Assembly (NCBI GenBank): GCA_019739215.1
Contig: JAHHDR010000026.1
Span: 1-64,000, forward strand
Length of the DNA stretch: 64,000 nt
Direction of reading: 5' to 3'
DNA from: Rhizobium sp.
GTDB taxonomy: Bacteria > Pseudomonadota > Alphaproteobacteria > Rhizobiales > Rhizobiaceae
Shown here: one piece after another, positions 1-8,819 of the stretch
Position numbering within the stretch: the first letter of the stretch is position 1
How the letters are laid out: each line of letters begins with the position of its first letter
Notes under the pieces: generated by a model
What the model saw: only the letters and a program-made list of their open reading frames with translations
What the model was told of the DNA's origin: nothing
The model's database searches: none
Translations under genes and position numbers: made by a program

Positions 1-517
1 ACTGATCGAAAAGCACTGCGGCGGCAATCCGCGGCGGCTGGGACAACCTGCTTGCCGTCATACCCGGCGGCTCGTCGGTTCCCTGCGTACCCGGCGCACA
101 GATCCGCTCCGCGATCATGGATTATGACGGCCTGCGCGAGCTTGGCTCCGGCCTCGGCACCGCCGCCGTCATCGTCATGGACAAGTCGACCGACATCGTC
201 AAAGCCATCTGGCGCCTCTCCGCCTTCTACAAGCACGAGAGCTGCGGTCAGTGCACGCCCTGCCGCGAAGGCACCGGCTGGATGATGCGGGTCATGGAGC
301 GCATGGTGCGCGGCCAGGCGCAGAAGCGCGAGATCGACATGCTGTTCCAGGTGACCAAACAGGTCGAGGGACACCACGATCTGCGCGCTTGGCGGACGCC
401 GCCGCATGGCCGATTCAGGGCCTGATCAAGCATTTCCGCCCGGTGATGGAAGCCCGCATCGACGAATACACCCGCAACGCAACGACCCACGGCGCCGTGC
501 TAGAGGCGGCCGAGTAA
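1..517 (+). pseudogene. nuoF: nuoF 3' fragment, foldback copy, frameshifted
   Basis: This is the C-terminal third of the NADH-binding complex I subunit NuoF. It carries the N3 cluster motif [15 protein letters not shown] (translated from about 238 to 282) and ends at the TAA at 515-517. The window starts inside the gene, so the start is missing. Extra bases near 30 and near 372 break the frame; the mirror copy at 12025 lacks the second one. The first ~120 bases contain several third-codon-position differences from the mirror copy. It is part of the inverted repeat and probably not an independent gene. Confidence 0.85.
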
Positions 518-522
518 GGACG

Positions 523-1168
523 ATGATGGTCGAGGCTCGCAAGGACGATGACGAAAGGCCGGTGGCGGATAACGCCGCCGCCGATCTGTCGCGTTTTGCG
601 GAAGCGTCGAGCAAACTTCTGGCAGAGCAGGCAGCGGCGTTCGCGGTCATGACCGCTTACGGCCTCAGCGTTACCGCGCAGATGACCGGCATGATGCTTG
701 GCGCCCTGCGCGGGCCGGCGTCCGCCGAAAAGATGGCGGAAGAGCCCGCCGCGCCCCAGAGCCCCTCGGCCAAAATCGTGCCACTGCACCCGCGCGCCGC
801 GGCGCCTGACCCGGCTGCATCGCTCAAGGCCGAGGTCGCCGAAAAAGCCGGTCCCGGACGTCAGCGGCAAAGTCAAAGGCCAAGGTCGCCGCTCCCGCGG
901 TCGTCGCCCCCAAGCCGAAGAAAACCCGCCAGGGACGCGGTCGCCGGTCGCGCGTCCGGCAAGGGAGATGATCTCAAGAAGATTTCGGGCATCGGACCAC
1001 GCCTGGAGAAGGAGCTGAACGCCCGCGGCATCCACACCTATGGTGACATTGCCACGCTTGGCGAGGCGGCCGTGATGAAGCTGGACGAGGATCTCGGTCT
1101 CGAAGGCCGTATTGCGCGCGATGACTGGGCTGGGCAGGCCAAGGCACTTTTCCGGAGGAAAGAGCTGA
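523..1168 (+). pseudogene. HhH-domain protein, foldback copy, frameshifted
   Basis: This is the mirror of the intact gene at 11378-12019. It starts at ATG 523, five bases after the nuoF stop, and its stop overlaps the next start (TGATG). It is four bases longer than the mirror because of extra bases in short runs (near 843-850, 920 and 1150). These destroy the frame between the N-terminal part and the helix-hairpin-helix domain (KKISGIGPRLEKELNARGI). The pattern suggests consensus errors in the duplicated arm rather than true decay. Confidence 0.8.
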
Positions 1169-1630
1169 TGCAGCTTGCCGAGTTCAATGTGGGTTTCCTG
1201 CGCTACCCGATTGACGATCCGCGCGTACGCCGTTTCGTGATGGCGCTGGATTCTGTAAACGAGGTCGCCGAGCGCATGCCGGGTTTTCGTCTGGCGCCTG
1301 AAGGGCGACAACGGCAACGCGACGGAAGTGCCCGTTTATGCCGACAGCAAGGCGATCCCCAACCTCAGCGTCTGGGCGGATGTCGAATCCCTCGAAACCT
1401 TCGTCTGGAAGACGGTCCACAAGACGTTTTACGACCGGCGCGAATTGTGGTTCGAGGTTCTGGAGAAGCAGAATTTCGTGATGTGGCAGGTCGAGGACGG
1501 CCACCAGCCGACGCTGGCGGAAGCCAAGGCACGGCTCGATCATCTCAATCAATATGGCGACAGCGACCAGGCCTTCGGCTGGTCCTATGTGCCGCAGGCA
1601 AAGCTCTGGCTAGAAGCGCGTTGTGCGTGA
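1168..1630 (+). pseudogene. DUF3291 protein, foldback copy, frameshifted
   Basis: This is the mirror of the intact 153-residue gene at 10917-11378. One extra T in the run at about 1284-1288 shifts the frame after residues MPGF, so the protein splits into an N-terminal part and a C-terminal part read in another frame. The intact mirror copy shows the uninterrupted version, so this is probably a base-calling error. Confidence 0.8.
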
Positions 1631-1645
1631 GGCGGGAAGGCGAAT

Positions 1646-3727
1646 ATGACGAAGCTGAAAGTTGACGGAAAAGAAATCGAAGTGCCGGACCATTTCACGC
1701 TGTTGCAGGCGTGCGAGGAAGCTGGCGCCGAAGTTCCGCGCTTCTGTTTTCATGAGCGGCTGTCAGTCGCCGGCAATTGCCGCATGTGTCTGGTCGAGGT
1801 GAAGGGCGGTCCGCCCAAGCCGGCGGCCTCCTGCGCCATGGGTGTGCGCGACATCCGCGGCGGCCCCAACGGTGAGCTGCCCGAAGTCTTCACCAACACG
1901 CCGATGGTCAAGAAGGCCCGTGAAGGCGTGATGGAATTCCTGCTGATCAACCATCCGCTGGATTGCCCGATCTGCGACCAGGGCGGTGAATGCGATCTGC
2001 AGGATCAGGCGATGACCTTCGGCGTCGATGCCTCGCGCTACGGCGAGAACAAGCGCGCCGTCGAGGACAAGTATATCGGCCCGCTGGTCAAGACCGTGAT
2101 GAACCGCTGCATTCACTGCACGCGCTGCGTCCGCTTCACCACCGAGGTCGCCGGGATCACCGAACTCGGCCTGATCGGCCGCGGCGAAGACGCCGAGATC
2201 ACCACCTATCTCGAGCAGGCGATGACGTCGGAGCTTCAGGGCAACGTCGTCGATCTCTGCCCGGTCGGTGCGCTGACCTCAAAGCCCTTCGCTTTCACCG
2301 CCCGTCCGTGGGAACTCAACAAGACCGAATCGATCGACGTCATGGACGCGCTCGGCTCGGCGATCCGCATCGACAGCCGCGGCCGCGAAGTGATGCGCAT
2401 CCTGCCGCGCGTCAATGAGGACATCAACGAGGAGTGGATCTCCGACAAGACCCGCCACGTCGTCGATGGCCTGAAGACGCAGCGCCTGGATCGTCCCTAT
2501 GTCCGCAAGGACGGCCGCCTCGTGCCGGCCACCTGGGCGGAAGCGTTTGCGACCATCAAGTCTGCGGTTGCCGCGACATCGGGCGACAAGATCGGCGCCA
2601 TCGCCGGCGACATGGCGACCGTCGAGGAAATGTACGCGCTCGGTGAGCTGCTCAAGTCGCTCGGCTCGGAAAACCTCGATTGCCGCCAGGATGGCTCCGC
2701 GCTTCATCCGGAAAACGGCCGTACGAGCTACGTCTTCAACCCGGGAATTTCAGGCATCGAAGAGGCGGACGCGCTCCTCATCATCGGCGCCAATCCGCGC
2801 GCCGAAGCTGCGATCCTCAATGCCCGCATCCGCAAGCGCTGGCGCCGTGGCGACCTCGCCATCGGCCTGATCGGCGAGAATGCAGATCTGCGCTACGACT
2901 ACGAATATCTCGGCTCCGGTCCGGAGACGCTCAACGAAGTCGTCGACGGCACCTCCAAGTTCTTTGCCAAACTCAAGCGCGCCAAGAAGCCTGCCATCAT
3001 CGTCGGGCAGGGCGCCCTGTCCCGCGCGGACGGCAAGGGCGTACTGGCCAGCGTCGCATCGCTCGCCTACGCGGTCGGTGCGGTCAAGGACGGATGGAAC
3101 GGCCTCGGCATCCTGCACACCGCGGCCTCGCGCGTCGGCGGTCTGGATCTTGGCTTCGTGCCGGGTGTCAACGGCGTCGATGCAGCCACGCAGGTTGCGA
3201 CGATGGATGTCCTCATCCTGCTCGGCGCAGACGAGATCGACCTTTCCAGGAAGGGCGCCAATCTCACTGTCTATATCGGCTCGCATGGCGACAACGGCGC
3301 ATCCAATGCCGATGTCATCCTGCCGGGCGCTGCCTATGTCGAGAAGGCGGGCATCTTCGTCAACACCGAAGGCCGGGTCCAGTACAGCCAGCGCGCCACC
3401 TTCGCGCCGGGTGATGCCCGCGAAGACTGGGCGATCATTCGCGCGCTTTCCGAAACCCTCGGCAAGCGTCTTGCCTTCGACTCGCTCAGCCAGCTTCGCG
3501 CCCGTCTCTTCGCCGCTCATCCGCATTTTGCGCGTGAGGACGAAATCGCCGCGGGCGGTGTGGATGAAATTGCCGCAGTGGCGAAAAAACCGAGGAAAAT
3601 GAACAAATCCGGGTTTGCTTCTCCGGTCAAAGACTTCTATTTGACGAACCCGATCGCACGCGCTTCGGCCGTCATGGCGGAGTGCTCCCAACTGGCCCGG
3701 AACAACTTCAAGGCTGCGGCGGAATAG
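1646..3727 (+). CDS. nuoG: NADH-quinone oxidoreductase subunit G, foldback copy
   Basis: The 693-residue product is identical to that of the gene at 8820-10901, which is described there. The ATG at 1646 is preceded by a purine-rich stretch (ggcgggaaggcg). Because this copy lies in the inverted repeat and points away from the nuo promoter at about 17.6 kb, it is probably an assembly duplicate rather than a paralogue. Confidence 0.9.
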   Translation: MTKLKVDGKEIEVPDHFTLLQACEEAGAEVPRFCFHERLSVAGNCRMCLVEVKGGPPKPAASCAMGVRDIRGGPNGELPEVFTNTPMVKKAREGVMEFLLINHPLDCPICDQGGECDLQDQAMTFGVDASRYGENKRAVEDKYIGPLVKTVMNRCIHCTRCVRFTTEVAGITELGLIGRGEDAEITTYLEQAMTSELQGNVVDLCPVGALTSKPFAFTARPWELNKTESIDVMDALGSAIRIDSRGREVMRILPRVNEDINEEWISDKTRHVVDGLKTQRLDRPYVRKDGRLVPATWAEAFATIKSAVAATSGDKIGAIAGDMATVEEMYALGELLKSLGSENLDCRQDGSALHPENGRTSYVFNPGISGIEEADALLIIGANPRAEAAILNARIRKRWRRGDLAIGLIGENADLRYDYEYLGSGPETLNEVVDGTSKFFAKLKRAKKPAIIVGQGALSRADGKGVLASVASLAYAVGAVKDGWNGLGILHTAASRVGGLDLGFVPGVNGVDAATQVATMDVLILLGADEIDLSRKGANLTVYIGSHGDNGASNADVILPGAAYVEKAGIFVNTEGRVQYSQRATFAPGDAREDWAIIRALSETLGKRLAFDSLSQLRARLFAAHPHFAREDEIAAGGVDEIAAVAKKPRKMNKSGFASPVKDFYLTNPIARASAVMAECSQLARNNFKAAAE

Positions 3728-3744
3728 GCTGAAGGCAAAGAGTT

Positions 3745-4788
3745 ATGGACGCATTTATAACGACCTATGTCTGGCCTTTGCTCATCATGGTGGCGCAGTC
3801 GCTGCTGCTTCTGGTGTCTCTACTGGTCTTCATCGCCTTCATCCTGCTGGCCGACCGCAAGGTCTGGGCGGCGGTGCAGTTGCGCCGCGGTCCGAACGTG
3901 GTCGGCCCCTGGGGCCTGTTCCAGTCCTTCGCCGACCTCCTGAAGTTCGTATTCAAGGAGCCGGTGATTCCCTCCGCTGCCAACAAGGGCGTGTTCCTGC
4001 TCGCTCCACTCGTTGCGGTAACCCTGGCGCTCGCCACCTATGCCGTCATCCCGGTCAACAACAACTGGGTGATCGCCAACATCAATGTCGGCATACTCTA
4101 TGTTTTCGCCATCTCCTCGCTCGAGGTCTATGGCATCATCATGGGCGGCTGGGCGTCGAACTCGAAGTATCCGTTCCTTGGTGCTCTTCGTTCGGCCGCG
4201 CAGATGGTCTCCTATGAAGTGTCGATCGGCTTCGTCATCGTCTGCGTGCTGCTCTGCGTCGGTTCGCTGAACCTCACCGACATCGTGCTCGCACAGAAGG
4301 ACGGCCTCGGGACGCGTCTCGGCCTTCCCAGCACCTTTCTCGACTGGCACTGGCTGGCTCTCTTCCCGATGTTCGTGGTCTTCCTGATCTCGGCTCTGGC
4401 GGAAACCAACCGTCCGCCTTTCGACCTGCCGGAAGCAGAATCCGAACTGGTCGCCGGCCACATGGTCGAATACGGCTCCACGCCCTACATGATGTTCATG
4501 CTCGGCGAATATGCCGCCATCGTCCTGATGTGCGCCCTGACCACGATCCTGTTCCTCGGCGGATGGCTGCCGCCTTTCGATCACTGGCTGATCAACTGGG
4601 TGCCGGGCATCATCTGGTTCGTGCTCAAGGTCTGCCTGGTTTTCTTCTGGTTCGCCATGGCCAAGGCCATTGTTCCGCGCTACCGCTACGACCAGTTGAT
4701 GCGGCTGGGCTGGAAGGTGTTCCTGCCTCTGTCGCTCGCCATGGTGGTTATCACCGCCTTCGTACTCAAGCTGATGGGATGGGCATGA
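3745..4788 (+). CDS. nuoH: NADH-quinone oxidoreductase subunit H, foldback copy
   Basis: The 347-residue membrane protein is identical to the product of 7759-8802. The loop [14 protein letters not shown], part of the quinone-binding region of the family, is intact. It belongs to the inverted-repeat copy and is probably not a second genomic locus. Confidence 0.9.
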   Translation: MDAFITTYVWPLLIMVAQSLLLLVSLLVFIAFILLADRKVWAAVQLRRGPNVVGPWGLFQSFADLLKFVFKEPVIPSAANKGVFLLAPLVAVTLALATYAVIPVNNNWVIANINVGILYVFAISSLEVYGIIMGGWASNSKYPFLGALRSAAQMVSYEVSIGFVIVCVLLCVGSLNLTDIVLAQKDGLGTRLGLPSTFLDWHWLALFPMFVVFLISALAETNRPPFDLPEAESELVAGHMVEYGSTPYMMFMLGEYAAIVLMCALTTILFLGGWLPPFDHWLINWVPGIIWFVLKVCLVFFWFAMAKAIVPRYRYDQLMRLGWKVFLPLSLAMVVITAFVLKLMGWA

Positions 4789-4844
4789 TGGCTGGTCACG
4801 ATCATAGTGTTGCAGCACCGTCGCAGAATGCCGAGAGTTCGGGC

Positions 4845-5336
4845 ATGAGCGTGTTCAAGCAGGCCGTGGGCTCGCTGTTCCTCCGGGAATTCGTGAGCGC
4901 GTTCTTCCTGACGATGCGCTACTTCTTTAAGCAGAAGGCAACGGTGAACTATCCCTTCGAGAAGGGACCGATCAGCCCGCGTTTCCGTGGCGAGCATGCG
5001 CTGCGCCGCTATCCGAACGGCGAGGAGCGTTGCATCGCCTGCAAGCTCTGCGAGGCAATCTGTCCTGCCCAGGCGATCACCATCGAGGCTGGCCCGCGCC
5101 GCAATGACGGCACCCGCCGGACGGTGCGCTATGACATCGACATGGTGAAATGCATCTATTGCGGCTTCTGCCAGGAGGCTTGCCCGGTGGATGCGATCGT
5201 CGAAGGGCCGAATTTCGAATTCGCCACCGAGACCCGGGAAGAGCTTTACTACGACAAGGACAAGCTTCTCGAGAATGGCGACCGGTGGGAGCGGGAAATC
5301 GCCCGTAACCTCGCGATCGATGCTCCCTATCGCTGA
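4845..5336 (+). CDS. nuoI: NADH-quinone oxidoreductase subunit I, foldback copy
   Basis: This copy is identical to 7211-7702 and gives 163 residues from the ATG at 4845, the usual NuoI length. An in-frame ATG at 4788 overlaps the nuoH stop and would add 19 residues. Both four-cysteine ferredoxin motifs are intact. Confidence 0.88.
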   Translation: MSVFKQAVGSLFLREFVSAFFLTMRYFFKQKATVNYPFEKGPISPRFRGEHALRRYPNGEERCIACKLCEAICPAQAITIEAGPRRNDGTRRTVRYDIDMVKCIYCGFCQEACPVDAIVEGPNFEFATETREELYYDKDKLLENGDRWEREIARNLAIDAPYR

Positions 5337-5461
5337 GCGTCGCGCAAGAATGGTCCGGTTCGCCGGATTTCGATTGGAAGGGCCGGTCGCGCGCGCGCGA
5401 CGGGCAGGAAAAGGGCAGGAGCCGTTGCGCTCGCTAGCCCGGGGATGAAAAAGGCGCCGAT

Positions 5462-6076
5462 ATGGCTCTGCAGGCTCTGTTTTTCTATCTGTTCGCTTTC
5501 GTCGCCGTCGCGGCGGCGTTCATGGTCATATGGGCGAAGAACCCGGTACATTCCGTGCTGTTCCTCATCCTCACCTTTGTCAGTGCGTCCGGCTTGTTCC
5601 TGCTTGCGGGCGCCGAGTTCTTGGCCATGATCCTGCTCGTCGTCTACGTCGGCGCCGTGGCGGTTCTCTTCCTTTTCGTCGTGATGATGCTGGACATCGA
5701 TTTCGCCAAATTGAGGGCACAGGCGCTGGATTATGCGCCGCTCGGCGTTCTCATCGGCCTGATCGTCGCTGCCCAGCTCATCGTCGTCATCGGCGGATCC
5801 AGCATCAATCCCGAAATCGCCAAGAATGTCTCGATGCCGATCCCGGCATTGACCGAGCGTACCAACACCGCGGCGCTCGGCGACCTTCTCTATACGCGCT
5901 ACGTCTTCTTCTTCCAGCTTGCCGGGCTCATCCTGCTGGTCGCCATGATCGGTGCCATCGTGCTGACCCTGAAGCATCGCACGGACATCAAGCGCCAGAA
6001 CATTGCCCGCCAGGTGGCTCGCACGCCTGAAACCGCGATCAGCGTCGTCAACCCGAAGCCCGGCGAAGGCCTCTGA
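5462..6076 (+). CDS. nuoJ: NADH-quinone oxidoreductase subunit J, foldback copy
   Basis: The 204-residue membrane subunit is identical to the product of 6471-7085. The 125-base gap before it (5337-5461) holds GC-rich repeats but no gene. It belongs to the duplicated arm. Confidence 0.9.
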   Translation: MALQALFFYLFAFVAVAAAFMVIWAKNPVHSVLFLILTFVSASGLFLLAGAEFLAMILLVVYVGAVAVLFLFVVMMLDIDFAKLRAQALDYAPLGVLIGLIVAAQLIVVIGGSSINPEIAKNVSMPIPALTERTNTAALGDLLYTRYVFFFQLAGLILLVAMIGAIVLTLKHRTDIKRQNIARQVARTPETAISVVNPKPGEGL

Positions 6077-6092
6077 GGGAAGGATCGAAACC

Positions 6093-6257
6093 ATGGAAAT
6101 CACTCTCGGCCATTATCTGACCGTCTCCGCGATCCTCTTCATGCTGGGCGTTTTCGGCATCTTCCTGAACCGGAAGAACGTGATCATCATCCTGATGTCG
6201 GTCGAGCTCATGCTGCTCGCCGTCAATATCAACATGGTGGCCTTCTCGTCGTTCTGA
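6093..6257 (+). pseudogene. nuoK: nuoK truncated at the foldback point
   Basis: The frame reads [20 protein letters not shown] and on to AFSSF, the first ~54 residues of NuoK, and then hits TGA at 6255-6257. The family is normally about 102 residues. The stop lies in the spacer where the sequence turns to the opposite strand, so it is created by the junction and is not a native stop. Confidence 0.9.
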
Positions 6258-6293
6258 ACAGCGCGAAGACCTGGCCGGTGATATCGTTGAGGA
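6254..6293. other. Spacer at the centre of the inverted repeat
   Basis: These 40 bases are the only non-palindromic part of the junction. Read on the minus strand they encode [12 protein letters not shown], which is the next stretch expected in NuoK after AFSSF. The plus strand therefore stops inside nuoK and resumes ~40 bases further on, on the other strand, as expected for a hairpin or template-switch foldback. Confidence 0.9.
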
Positions 6294-6454
6294 AACGACG
6301 AGAAGGCCACCATGTTGATATTGACGGCGAGCAGCATGAGCTCGACCGACATCAGGATGATGATCACGTTCTTCCGGTTCAGGAAGATGCCGAAAACGCC
6401 CAGCATGAAGAGGATCGCGGAGACGGTCAGATAATGGCCGAGAGTGATTTCCAT
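6258..6454 (-). pseudogene. nuoK: nuoK, 5' part of the genuine copy, cut by the junction
   Basis: This is the start of the true minus-strand nuoK, beginning at ATG 6454 just after nuoJ. It encodes the first two transmembrane helices of this small complex I membrane subunit. It continues through the spacer to [12 protein letters not shown], with one extra A near 6293-6295 breaking the frame. The remaining ~30 residues, and the nuoL, nuoM and nuoN genes expected next, are not in the window. Confidence 0.85.
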
Positions 6455-6470
6455 GGTTTCGATCCTTCCC

Positions 6471-7085
6471 TCAGAGGCCTTCGCCGGGCTTCGGGTTGAC
6501 GACGCTGATCGCGGTTTCAGGCGTGCGAGCCACCTGGCGGGCAATGTTCTGGCGCTTGATGTCCGTGCGATGCTTCAGGGTCAGCACGATGGCACCGATC
6601 ATGGCGACCAGCAGGATGAGCCCGGCAAGCTGGAAGAAGAAGACGTAGCGCGTATAGAGAAGGTCGCCGAGCGCCGCGGTGTTGGTACGCTCGGTCAATG
6701 CCGGGATCGGCATCGAGACATTCTTGGCGATTTCGGGATTGATGCTGGATCCGCCGATGACGACGATGAGCTGGGCAGCGACGATCAGGCCGATGAGAAC
6801 GCCGAGCGGCGCATAATCCAGCGCCTGTGCCCTCAATTTGGCGAAATCGATGTCCAGCATCATCACGACGAAAAGGAAGAGAACCGCCACGGCGCCGACG
6901 TAGACGACGAGCAGGATCATGGCCAAGAACTCGGCGCCCGCAAGCAGGAACAAGCCGGACGCACTGACAAAGGTGAGGATGAGGAACAGCACGGAATGTA
7001 CCGGGTTCTTCGCCCATATGACCATGAACGCCGCCGCGACGGCGACGAAAGCGAACAGATAGAAAAACAGAGCCTGCAGAGCCAT
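6471..7085 (-). CDS. nuoJ: NADH-quinone oxidoreductase subunit J
   Basis: NuoJ is a membrane-arm subunit of respiratory complex I (ND6 homologue) that takes part in the conformational coupling between quinone reduction and proton pumping. The 204-residue product starts [19 protein letters not shown] and has about five hydrophobic helices, including the family motif [18 protein letters not shown] near residues 60-78. It ends 16 bases before nuoK and follows nuoI after a 125-base gap, so it is part of the nuo operon. Length and motif match alphaproteobacterial NuoJ. Confidence 0.95.
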   Translation of the reverse strand: MALQALFFYLFAFVAVAAAFMVIWAKNPVHSVLFLILTFVSASGLFLLAGAEFLAMILLVVYVGAVAVLFLFVVMMLDIDFAKLRAQALDYAPLGVLIGLIVAAQLIVVIGGSSINPEIAKNVSMPIPALTERTNTAALGDLLYTRYVFFFQLAGLILLVAMIGAIVLTLKHRTDIKRQNIARQVARTPETAISVVNPKPGEGL

Positions 7086-7210
7086 ATCGGCGCCTTTTTC
7101 ATCCCCGGGCTAGCGAGCGCAACGGCTCCTGCCCTTTTCCTGCCCGTCGCGCGCGCGCGACCGGCCCTTCCAATCGAAATCCGGCGAACCGGACCATTCT
7201 TGCGCGACGC

Positions 7211-7702
7211 TCAGCGATAGGGAGCATCGATCGCGAGGTTACGGGCGATTTCCCGCTCCCACCGGTCGCCATTCTCGAGAAGCTTGTCCTTGTCGTAGTA
7301 AAGCTCTTCCCGGGTCTCGGTGGCGAATTCGAAATTCGGCCCTTCGACGATCGCATCCACCGGGCAAGCCTCCTGGCAGAAGCCGCAATAGATGCATTTC
7401 ACCATGTCGATGTCATAGCGCACCGTCCGGCGGGTGCCGTCATTGCGGCGCGGGCCAGCCTCGATGGTGATCGCCTGGGCAGGACAGATTGCCTCGCAGA
7501 GCTTGCAGGCGATGCAACGCTCCTCGCCGTTCGGATAGCGGCGCAGCGCATGCTCGCCACGGAAACGCGGGCTGATCGGTCCCTTCTCGAAGGGATAGTT
7601 CACCGTTGCCTTCTGCTTAAAGAAGTAGCGCATCGTCAGGAAGAACGCGCTCACGAATTCCCGGAGGAACAGCGAGCCCACGGCCTGCTTGAACACGCTC
7701 AT
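7211..7702 (-). CDS. nuoI: NADH-quinone oxidoreductase subunit I
   Basis: NuoI is the peripheral-arm subunit that carries clusters N6a and N6b and passes electrons towards the quinone site. The 163-residue product has two ferredoxin motifs, [12 protein letters not shown] (about residues 60-71) and [12 protein letters not shown] (about 99-110). Its N-terminal amphipathic part ([17 protein letters not shown]) contacts the membrane. I chose ATG 7702 because it gives the normal family length. ATG 7759, overlapping the nuoH stop, would add 19 polar residues unlike the family. The gene lies directly after nuoH. Confidence 0.93.
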   Translation of the reverse strand: MSVFKQAVGSLFLREFVSAFFLTMRYFFKQKATVNYPFEKGPISPRFRGEHALRRYPNGEERCIACKLCEAICPAQAITIEAGPRRNDGTRRTVRYDIDMVKCIYCGFCQEACPVDAIVEGPNFEFATETREELYYDKDKLLENGDRWEREIARNLAIDAPYR

Positions 7703-7758
7703 GCCCGAACTCTCGGCATTCTGCGACGGTGCTGCAACACTATGATCGTGACCAGCCA

Positions 7759-8802
7759 TCATGCCCATCCCATCAGCTTGAGTACGAAGGCGGTGATAAC
7801 CACCATGGCGAGCGACAGAGGCAGGAACACCTTCCAGCCCAGCCGCATCAACTGGTCGTAGCGGTAGCGCGGAACAATGGCCTTGGCCATGGCGAACCAG
7901 AAGAAAACCAGGCAGACCTTGAGCACGAACCAGATGATGCCCGGCACCCAGTTGATCAGCCAGTGATCGAAAGGCGGCAGCCATCCGCCGAGGAACAGGA
8001 TCGTGGTCAGGGCGCACATCAGGACGATGGCGGCATATTCGCCGAGCATGAACATCATGTAGGGCGTGGAGCCGTATTCGACCATGTGGCCGGCGACCAG
8101 TTCGGATTCTGCTTCCGGCAGGTCGAAAGGCGGACGGTTGGTTTCCGCCAGAGCCGAGATCAGGAAGACCACGAACATCGGGAAGAGAGCCAGCCAGTGC
8201 CAGTCGAGAAAGGTGCTGGGAAGGCCGAGACGCGTCCCGAGGCCGTCCTTCTGTGCGAGCACGATGTCGGTGAGGTTCAGCGAACCGACGCAGAGCAGCA
8301 CGCAGACGATGACGAAGCCGATCGACACTTCATAGGAGACCATCTGCGCGGCCGAACGAAGAGCACCAAGGAACGGATACTTCGAGTTCGACGCCCAGCC
8401 GCCCATGATGATGCCATAGACCTCGAGCGAGGAGATGGCGAAAACATAGAGTATGCCGACATTGATGTTGGCGATCACCCAGTTGTTGTTGACCGGGATG
8501 ACGGCATAGGTGGCGAGCGCCAGGGTTACCGCAACGAGTGGAGCGAGCAGGAACACGCCCTTGTTGGCAGCGGAGGGAATCACCGGCTCCTTGAATACGA
8601 ACTTCAGGAGGTCGGCGAAGGACTGGAACAGGCCCCAGGGGCCGACCACGTTCGGACCGCGGCGCAACTGCACCGCCGCCCAGACCTTGCGGTCGGCCAG
8701 CAGGATGAAGGCGATGAAGACCAGTAGAGACACCAGAAGCAGCAGCGACTGCGCCACCATGATGAGCAAAGGCCAGACATAGGTCGTTATAAATGCGTCC
8801 AT
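7759..8802 (-). CDS. nuoH: NADH-quinone oxidoreductase subunit H
   Basis: NuoH (ND1 homologue) is the membrane subunit that forms much of the quinone chamber at the junction of the two arms of complex I. The 347 residues form about eight transmembrane helices. Conserved pieces include [21 protein letters not shown] (about residues 37-57) and [20 protein letters not shown] (about 212-231), the acidic loop typical of the family. It lies 17 bases after nuoG and its stop overlaps an upstream in-frame ATG of nuoI. Length and order are canonical. Confidence 0.96.
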   Translation of the reverse strand: MDAFITTYVWPLLIMVAQSLLLLVSLLVFIAFILLADRKVWAAVQLRRGPNVVGPWGLFQSFADLLKFVFKEPVIPSAANKGVFLLAPLVAVTLALATYAVIPVNNNWVIANINVGILYVFAISSLEVYGIIMGGWASNSKYPFLGALRSAAQMVSYEVSIGFVIVCVLLCVGSLNLTDIVLAQKDGLGTRLGLPSTFLDWHWLALFPMFVVFLISALAETNRPPFDLPEAESELVAGHMVEYGSTPYMMFMLGEYAAIVLMCALTTILFLGGWLPPFDHWLINWVPGIIWFVLKVCLVFFWFAMAKAIVPRYRYDQLMRLGWKVFLPLSLAMVVITAFVLKLMGWA

Positions 8803-8819
8803 AACTCTTTGCCTTCAGC

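Larger units (their letters stand above)
1..6253 (+). repeat. Left arm of a giant inverted repeat (foldback copy of nuoF-nuoK)
   Basis: This arm is the reverse complement of 6294-12537. From 1646 inwards the two arms mirror exactly (paired coordinates always sum to 12547, for example nuoG 1646-3727 with 8820-10901). Outside 1646 they differ by single-base homopolymer changes, and the outermost ~120 bases also by substitutions. The copy runs opposite to the rest of the nuo operon and begins inside nuoF at the first base of the window. It is most likely a foldback artefact at a contig end. Confidence 0.97.

Noticed and set aside
6113..6544. A 143-residue minus-strand frame starting upstream of nuoK
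   Set aside because: It is a chimera of the nuoJ end, nuoK and the antisense of nuoK read through the foldback junction.
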